Below, piece by piece: positions 15,364 to 19,963 of a DNA stretch of 19,963 nucleotides. Both the position numbers and the translations under genes were made by a program. Source of the stretch: Bacteroidota bacterium (GTDB lineage Bacteria > Bacteroidota > Bacteroidia > Flavobacteriales > Weeksellaceae); the NCBI GenBank assembly GCA_023387375.1, contig JAEWIE010000001.1:1-19963 (forward strand), in the 5' to 3' direction. Every line of letters begins with the position of its first letter. The first letter of the stretch is position 1. A model generated the notes under the pieces. The model saw nothing but the letters and a program-made list of their open reading frames with translations, did no database searches and was not told the DNA's origin.

Positions 15364-15933
15364 TTATTTTTCTACAAGTTCAAAATCTCCTTTGATTCTT
15401 ACTAGATCAGAAATGATCGCTTCAGGAAATTTAGGTCCCACTCCAAAGTCAGATCTTTTAAGGGTTCCTAAAACTTGGTATCCATGTACAGTTTTGTCTT
15501 TATTAGTAGTAGAACCTCTGTAAATAAGGGTTAGCTTTACCGGTTTTGTGACTCCGTGCATAAGAAGATTTCCATGAAGCTCGTAGTAATGTTTCTTTGC
15601 TGTTTTCTTTAAAGAAGTAGAAGTGAACGCCATAGTTGGGTAAGTAGCTACATCAAAAAAGTCTGGACTTTTTAAGTGATTGTCTCTTGCCTCAATGTGC
15701 GTATTGATAGAAGAAGGATCTACTTCAAAAGTAAGCGTGGATTTAGCAAAGTTCGCTTCATCGGCTTGGATGCTAAGAGTTGCTTTGTCCATGTTTCCTG
15801 TAATGTCGTTAATTCCCATGTGAATGACAGTAAACTGAATTCTTGAATGGGCAGGATCGCTTACAAGCGTTTTTTGAGCTGTTAAACTAAGGGTGAATAG
15901 CATAAGCGCTATCATTGAAAACATCTTTTTCAT
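15364..15933 (-). CDS. YceI-family periplasmic protein
   Basis: This 189-residue protein has a signal peptide (about 1-19, S-L-T-A before Gln20) and a single YceI-like lipocalin-type beta-barrel domain filling the rest. Characteristic segments are D-P-A-H-S-R-I-Q-F-T-V (26-36), the D-D/A-R-D-N-H-L-type helix with H-L-K-S-P-D-F-F-D-V (86-95), Y-P-T-M-A-F-T-S (98-105) and G-N-L-L-M-H-G-V-T-K-P-V (121-132). YceI proteins bind polyisoprenoid or similar amphiphiles in the periplasm; the ligand here is unknown. It is a single-gene unit with its own promoter and strong terminator. The family call is firm. Confidence 0.93.
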   Translation of the reverse strand: MKKMFSMIALMLFTLSLTAQKTLVSDPAHSRIQFTVIHMGINDITGNMDKATLSIQADEANFAKSTLTFEVDPSSINTHIEARDNHLKSPDFFDVATYPTMAFTSTSLKKTAKKHYYELHGNLLMHGVTKPVKLTLIYRGSTTNKDKTVHGYQVLGTLKRSDFGVGPKFPEAIISDLVRIKGDFELVEK

Positions 15934-15945
15934 AAACTATATTTT

Positions 15946-15975
15946 TAAATTTATCTTTTTACTAGGTCGATCAAA
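15946..15975 (-). promoter_or_regulatory. Promoter of YceI gene
   Basis: On the minus strand TTTG (15975-15972), an 18-base spacer and TAAATTTA (15953-15946) match the consensus except for the last base of the -7 box. The ATG follows after 12 bases. Confidence 0.55.
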
Positions 15976-16027
15976 GATCGTAAAATATTTTAAGCTAAAA
16001 CAGGATAAGTATCAGGAATTGAATTTT

Positions 16028-16732
16028 TTAATCGCAATTTCCATCTACATCACAAGTAGAAGAATTTCCTAGAATTTGAAGTCCTTTGTCTCCCTCAGAG
16101 AATTCTTTGTAGCTTTTTTCAAGGGCTTCTAAGAACATCTCTGGTTGCTGCGCTCCAGAGATTCCGTATTTATCGTTTAAGATAAAGAAAGGAACGGCTC
16201 TCACGCCAATTTTACGAGCAAGCATCTCGTCTTCTTTGACTTTGTAGCGAAGAGAATCTGAGTTTAAGGCTTCTTTTACCTCGGATTCAGAAAGTCCAAC
16301 GCTTTTTCCAATTTCAATTAAATCGCTTTCCGAATCAATGTTTTTTCCGTCAATGAACTGCGCTCTAAAAAGAGCTTCTTCCATTTCATTTGAAATATTT
16401 TTTTCTTTTGCTAGTTGAATTAGAAGGTGACCTTTTAAAGAGTTTGCAATTTTTTGATTGGCAAAGTTAAATTCAATTCCCACTTCTTTTCCAGCGTTTT
16501 GTGCGTGGTTATGCATTTGTTTAGCTTGCTCTATAGAAACGCCTTTCGCTTTAGAAAAGTATTCGAAAGGGTCTGCACTAGGATCCGACTGAAGGGAAGG
16601 ATCGAGTTGAAAACTATGCCATTCGATCTGAATGTCCTTTGCGTTTGCAAAGCTTTCTAATGCTTTTTCAAATTTCTTTTTGCCTACGTAGCAAAAAGGG
16701 CATCGGATGTCACTAAATATATTTACTTTCAT
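16028..16732 (-). CDS. FrnE/DsbA-like thioredoxin-fold oxidoreductase
   Basis: This is a 234-residue cytoplasmic protein (no signal peptide) of the FrnE branch of the DsbA family. The redox motif Cys11-Pro-Phe-Cys14 lies at the end of the first strand; a helical insertion covers about 50-160; and the cis-proline loop is G-V-R-A-V-P181-F. The C-terminus has a second cysteine pair, Cys227 and Cys233, five residues apart, near the last residue. FrnE of Deinococcus radiodurans is reported to have a comparable extra C-terminal disulfide motif. Its role here could be disulfide exchange or isomerisation in the cytoplasm under oxidative stress; this is inference. The start is ATG 16732; a TTG at 16762 lies inside the promoter box. 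Single gene with its own -7 box; no clear terminator seen downstream. Confidence 0.88.
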   Translation of the reverse strand: MKVNIFSDIRCPFCYVGKKKFEKALESFANAKDIQIEWHSFQLDPSLQSDPSADPFEYFSKAKGVSIEQAKQMHNHAQNAGKEVGIEFNFANQKIANSLKGHLLIQLAKEKNISNEMEEALFRAQFIDGKNIDSESDLIEIGKSVGLSESEVKEALNSDSLRYKVKEDEMLARKIGVRAVPFFILNDKYGISGAQQPEMFLEALEKSYKEFSEGDKGLQILGNSSTCDVDGNCD

Positions 16733-16759
16733 TTGTATATGTGTTTTGATTTGGTGAGA

Positions 16760-16767
16760 CAAAGATA
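16760..16767 (-). promoter_or_regulatory. -7 box of FrnE-like gene
   Basis: The minus strand reads TATCTTTG, an exact consensus match, 27 bases before the ATG at 16732. No clear TTG is seen at the normal distance upstream. Confidence 0.55.
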
Positions 16768-16826
16768 AGAATACGAGTCCTTTCTTTCCATTGACCTAGG
16801 ATAAGAAAAGGGTGGAATGTAAATTG

Positions 16827-16853
16827 AAAAGAGCAGCCAAAGGCCACTCTTTT
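16827..16853 (-). terminator. Terminator after UMP synthase gene
   Basis: On the minus strand AAAAGAGTGGCC pairs with GGCTGCTCTTTT (12 pairs, two G-U, three-base loop), 29 bases beyond the UMP synthase stop. The stem ends in AAAA/TTTT, so it could work in both directions. Confidence 0.75.
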
Positions 16854-16882
16854 TAATTTATAGGGTTGAAGATAGTAAGGAT

Positions 16883-18241
16883 CTACAAACTTTCTTCGTA
16901 GCTTTTCCAGCCTTCGATTTTATATTCTAATGCAGATTTTTCTGGATTTTCTGCTTTGTAAATTCCTCTTCCTACAATGATGAAGTCGGTGTGAAGTTGC
17001 TTAAATACATGGGCAGGAGTATTGTACTGCTGGCCTTTTCCATCTCCTTTCGTTTGAAGGTTCACTCCTGGAGTGAAAAGAAGTAGTTCACTTGGAAGCT
17101 GAGCCTGAGAAACACCTCCAATTACATTGGGATGAGAAGCTGCAATTTTGGTCGCTTCTTCTCTATAATGTTTGTCGGTAAGGGTTCCCTTGGAAGACAT
17201 TCCGATAATGGCAATCACTCCCGCACTGTGAAAATAATCCAGTGAAGGGTAACCTCCGATAAGCTGCGCGGTGACTAAATCCGCCCAATTAGAAATCTTA
17301 TGCACTCCATAGGCATACTGAAGTTCCTGCGTGCTTCCAATGTCCGCGAACTTACGGTCTTCCATTAATAAGAAATTGTGCTTTGCAGCTAAATCAATTA
17401 AAGGAAGGATGGTCTTGTCGTACTCGAAGTCGGTCACGACATCCATATGGGTTTTGAGCGCCACAATGTGTGGTCCTACTTTGTTTGCAAATTCATGAAG
17501 CTCTGCGGTGGTAAGTAAATCCGCCGAAGCAATAAGATTGGATTTCTTTTCAATCGCAATCTCAAGTAGTCTTTGCGCTTTAGAATGCGTAAGGCATTTT
17601 AGTTTGGACTCATAAGAGGCTCTTTTCGGAGTCTCAAAAGAAATCGCATTGCCTTTTAAGAAGTCTTGAATTCTCTGTACTTGTTCTTCGTCTAAAGCTC
17701 CTTCTTCTTTTAAGATTTGACAAACTTCTGTAATGGTGAAAAGCGTATGAACGCGGTATCCTTTTTCTTCCAAAAGTTCTTTTCCGCCTTGCTCTCTGTC
17801 TAATACCACCACAATGTCGGATACTTTTAGGCCTACTTCTTCCACCTCCGGAATGGTTTCTAGAAGGGATTTTCCGGAGGTAATTACATCTTCTACGAGA
17901 AGACAGTTTTGACCTCTTTGGTAGAGACCTTCAATGAGTTGCTTGGTACCGTAAGCTTTGGCTTCTTTTCGTTTGATAATTAAAGGAAGGTAGCTCTCAA
18001 GAGACATTGCGGTTGCCATAGGCAGTGCGGCGTAAGGAACGCCACAAATTAAATCGAATTCATCTAGAGGGACGATGTCGAGCATACGTGCCGCTAAATT
18101 TTTTAGGATTCTTGGGTCCGAGGCTAGGGGGCGCAGATCTACATAAAAGGGACTTTCAATCCCTGATTTTAGGGTAAAACGGCCAAACTTTACAATTTGG
18201 TGCTTATAGCACTCCAAAAAGAATTCTCTTTTGTCTGTCAT
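16883..18241 (-). CDS. pyrE/pyrF: Bifunctional UMP synthase: OPRT-ODCase fusion
   Basis: This 452-residue enzyme covers the last two steps of UMP synthesis. Residues 1 to about 200 are orotate phosphoribosyltransferase: K-S-G-I-E-S-P-F-Y-V-D-L-R (25-37), R-K-E-A-K-A-Y-G-T-K (91-100) and the PRPP-binding loop L-L-V-E-D-V-I-T-S-G-K-S (114-125). Residues about 210-452 are OMP decarboxylase: Asp241, Lys263 in K-T-H-M-D, the catalytic Asp295-Lys297-Asp300 in E-D-R-K-F-A-D-I-G, the phosphate loop T-P-G-V-N-L (390-395), G-Q-Q-Y-N-T (403-408) and I-V-G-R-G-I-Y (422-428). Every key residue is present. Domain order, linker and motifs resemble animal/plant UMP synthase far more than typical bacterial separate PyrE and PyrF. 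Single-gene unit, with a strong promoter divergent from the serine hydrolase. Confidence 0.95.
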   Translation of the reverse strand: MTDKREFFLECYKHQIVKFGRFTLKSGIESPFYVDLRPLASDPRILKNLAARMLDIVPLDEFDLICGVPYAALPMATAMSLESYLPLIIKRKEAKAYGTKQLIEGLYQRGQNCLLVEDVITSGKSLLETIPEVEEVGLKVSDIVVVLDREQGGKELLEEKGYRVHTLFTITEVCQILKEEGALDEEQVQRIQDFLKGNAISFETPKRASYESKLKCLTHSKAQRLLEIAIEKKSNLIASADLLTTAELHEFANKVGPHIVALKTHMDVVTDFEYDKTILPLIDLAAKHNFLLMEDRKFADIGSTQELQYAYGVHKISNWADLVTAQLIGGYPSLDYFHSAGVIAIIGMSSKGTLTDKHYREEATKIAASHPNVIGGVSQAQLPSELLLFTPGVNLQTKGDGKGQQYNTPAHVFKQLHTDFIIVGRGIYKAENPEKSALEYKIEGWKSYEESL

Positions 18242-18260
18242 CGCTTAAAAAAGGTTTGCA

Positions 18261-18292
18261 CAAAGTTAAGTGAAAATCCCTAAAGACCCAAA
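18261..18292 (-). promoter_or_regulatory. Promoter of UMP synthase gene
   Basis: On the minus strand TTTG (18292-18289), a 20-base spacer and TAACTTTG (18268-18261) match the Bacteroidota consensus fully. The ATG lies 19 bases downstream. Confidence 0.75.
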
Positions 18293-18323
18293 GATGCATT
18301 TTAGAAATCCCACGTAGAATCCT

Positions 18324-18331
18324 TACATTTG
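18324..18331 (+). promoter_or_regulatory. -7 box of serine hydrolase gene
   Basis: TACATTTG is an exact TAnnTTTG match, 16 bases before the ATG at 18348. The -33 region has TTTT around 18299-18302 rather than TTG. Confidence 0.55.
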
Positions 18332-18347
18332 AGAAAAATTTAATTCT

Positions 18348-19904
18348 ATGAGAAAAAGCTTTGTCGTAATGCTAACGATCGCACTTGCTGGGTTTTCCCA
18401 AGCGCAGATCGCCGAGAAACAGCTAGATCAGCTAGTGGAAAATACCCTAAAGACCTTTGATGTTCCAGGAATCTCTGTAGGGGTGATAAAAGACGGAAAA
18501 GTAATTTATGCCAAAGGGCATGGCACTGCATCCCTTACAAGCAAAAGAAAAATGGATGAGAAAACCCTTGTGGGAATCGCTTCCAATTCCAAAGGGTTTA
18601 CAGCAACCGCCTTGGCTATGCTTGTAGACGAAGGAAAATTAAGCTGGGACGACAAAGTAACTAAGTTCATTCCTGAATTTCAAATGTACGATCCTTATGT
18701 CAGTAAGCATCTCACCGTAAGAGATCTTTTAACGCACAGAGCAGGCCTCGGTCTTGGACAAGGAGACTTAATGTTTTTTCCAGAAGGAGGCACGATTTCA
18801 CTTCAGCAGCTTATTCACAATGTACGCTATCTAAAACCGGAAAATGAATTTAGGGATAAATTAGATTACAACAATATCATGTTTATCGTCGCGGGTGAAG
18901 TGATCTCAAGAATCTCTTCTCAGAGTTGGGCAGAGTTTATTGAAAGCCGCATTTTGAAACCTGTAGGTATGACTTCAAGCTATGGTAGCTATAATAGAGC
19001 GAAAGCAGTAGAAAATAAAATTGATGCGCACGCGCCTGTGGACGGCGTGGTAAAACAGATTCCACACGACTGGAACGAAACGGCAAATGCAGCAGGTGGA
19101 ATTATGAGTAACGTGGAGGATATGCTTACATGGGCTAACTTCCTTATGAACGGATTTACAACCAAGGACGGGAAAAAACTAGTGTCAGATCGCCAAATTC
19201 AACAGCTTTGGCAAATTCAGCGTCCTTCCACTGTAGCTCTAAACAATCCTTACGATACTGGTAATTACGGCTATGGTCTTGGATGGTTTATTTCTGATGT
19301 GAAGGGCCATAAACAAGTGCAGCATAGTGGAGGACTAATTGGAACGGTTACTCTCTTTACCCTAATTCCCGATATGAATCTAGGTATTGTAGTATTAACT
19401 AACCAACAAAGCGGAGCTGCTTTTAATACGATTACAAACGCATTGAAAGATTCTTATCTAGGTATAGAAGACAGAAACTGGCTCAAGACTTATTCTGAGC
19501 GAATGGATAGAGCGGAAAAGAACTACCAAAAACAAAAAGAAGAGGCTTATGCAAAAGCAGCGCAGTTTGGAAAATCAAAACAAGGAAAACTAGCTTCTTC
19601 GCAGTTCGTAGGAACTTACCATGATCTTTGGTTTGGAGATGTTGTGGTCTCTAAAAGCGCAAAAGGATATAGACTAGAATGCAAAACTTCGCCAAGATTA
19701 AAAGGAGACTTAATTGCATACTCACCAAACAGCTTTATTATCAAGTGGGACGATCGAAGCTATGATGCCGATGCCTATCTAACTTTCACTATGGACGAAA
19801 ATGGAAACGCTACTTCTGCTAGTTTAAAACCGATTTCTGATATTACAGACTTTAGTTTTGATTTTGAAGATCTTGATTTGCAAAGAGTGAAGTCAATAAA
19901 ATAG
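18348..19904 (+). CDS. Secreted serine hydrolase, beta-lactamase (class C/PBP) family
   Basis: This 518-residue exported protein has a signal peptide (about 1-19, F-S-Q-A before Gln20). Residues about 25-385 are a class C beta-lactamase / D-alanyl-D-alanine peptidase-like domain: nucleophile Ser79 and base Lys82 in S-N-S-K, the second motif Y174-N-N, and the third motif H326-S-G in place of K-T-G. All three are typical of the broad serine beta-lactamase-like hydrolase group (EstB, ClbP, penicillin-binding relatives). A lipocalin-like C-terminal domain of the DUF3471 type covers about 415-515. A Lys/Glu-rich stretch (390-420) links them. Substrate could be a peptide, ester or D-amino-acid peptide; true beta-lactamase activity is not implied. 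Single-gene unit with its own promoter and terminator. Confidence 0.92.
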   Translation: MRKSFVVMLTIALAGFSQAQIAEKQLDQLVENTLKTFDVPGISVGVIKDGKVIYAKGHGTASLTSKRKMDEKTLVGIASNSKGFTATALAMLVDEGKLSWDDKVTKFIPEFQMYDPYVSKHLTVRDLLTHRAGLGLGQGDLMFFPEGGTISLQQLIHNVRYLKPENEFRDKLDYNNIMFIVAGEVISRISSQSWAEFIESRILKPVGMTSSYGSYNRAKAVENKIDAHAPVDGVVKQIPHDWNETANAAGGIMSNVEDMLTWANFLMNGFTTKDGKKLVSDRQIQQLWQIQRPSTVALNNPYDTGNYGYGLGWFISDVKGHKQVQHSGGLIGTVTLFTLIPDMNLGIVVLTNQQSGAAFNTITNALKDSYLGIEDRNWLKTYSERMDRAEKNYQKQKEEAYAKAAQFGKSKQGKLASSQFVGTYHDLWFGDVVVSKSAKGYRLECKTSPRLKGDLIAYSPNSFIIKWDDRSYDADAYLTFTMDENGNATSASLKPISDITDFSFDFEDLDLQRVKSIK

Positions 19905-19925
19905 AATTAATTTCAGTTCTAGAAT

Positions 19926-19963
19926 AAAGCTAGCCTTGCAATTTGCGAGGCTAGTTTTGTTTT
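19926..19963 (+). terminator. Rho-independent terminator of serine hydrolase gene
   Basis: CTAGCCTTGC (19930-19939) pairs with GCGAGGCTAG (19945-19954) with one G-U pair and a five-base loop, extended outward by A-T pairs, then TTTTGTTTT up to the window edge. Confidence 0.85.

Overview
The window reads as a stretch of chromosome from a member of the Bacteroidota, most likely a flavobacterium (a Weeksellaceae-type relative is my best guess, low confidence at that rank). The signs are: AT-rich coding DNA, almost no Shine-Dalgarno sequences before the starts, Bacteroidota-type promoters with a TAnnTTTG -7 box before many genes, a fused LpxC-FabZ enzyme, and the gene order lpxD / lpxC-fabZ / lpxA / efp / second lpxD / sucD. 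Almost everything is a compact set of housekeeping and envelope genes. I see no tRNA or rRNA gene, insertion sequence, prophage, CRISPR array or defence island.

Layout. 1-1049 (+): the 3' part of a protein with two META domains, then a META-domain lipoprotein. 1050-1529: a 480-base non-coding stretch leading to an orphan PAS-LuxR regulator (1530-2285), which ends in a terminator. 2437-6257 (+): a tight lipid A operon, lpxD / lpxC-fabZ / lpxA, followed by efp and a strong terminator. 6391-8302 (+): a second LpxD-like acyltransferase and sucD, ending at a terminator shared with the convergent minus-strand genes. 8387-10627 (-): an ABC-2 exporter pair (ATPase then permease). 10787-12155 (-): a tRNA-dihydrouridine synthase and a small VOC protein. 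12269-15082 (-): a large exported protein with an M1-peptidase-like region joined to an outer-membrane beta-barrel. 15364-16732 (-): YceI and a FrnE/DsbA-like protein, as separate units. 16883-18241 (-): a bifunctional UMP synthase, divergent from a secreted serine hydrolase (18348-19904, +) whose terminator closes the window.

How the genes work together. LpxA, LpxC and the LpxD proteins carry out the first three acylation/deacetylation steps of lipid A synthesis. FabZ is fused to LpxC and belongs to fatty-acid elongation, which competes for the same 3-hydroxyacyl-ACP pool. The META proteins, YceI, the barrel protein and the serine hydrolase are all exported, so the region leans towards envelope functions. 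SucD, EF-P, Dus and UMP synthase are general metabolism and translation.

Most unusual points: (1) an OPRT-ODCase fusion in the domain order, and with the motifs, of the animal/plant UMP synthase; (2) an M1-peptidase-like protein that appears to have lost its zinc site and active-site tyrosine but kept a C-terminal outer-membrane barrel; (3) promoters whose -7 box ends only 4-6 bases before the start codon, implying leaderless mRNAs for lpxD and dus. I did not find a convincing new multi-gene system.
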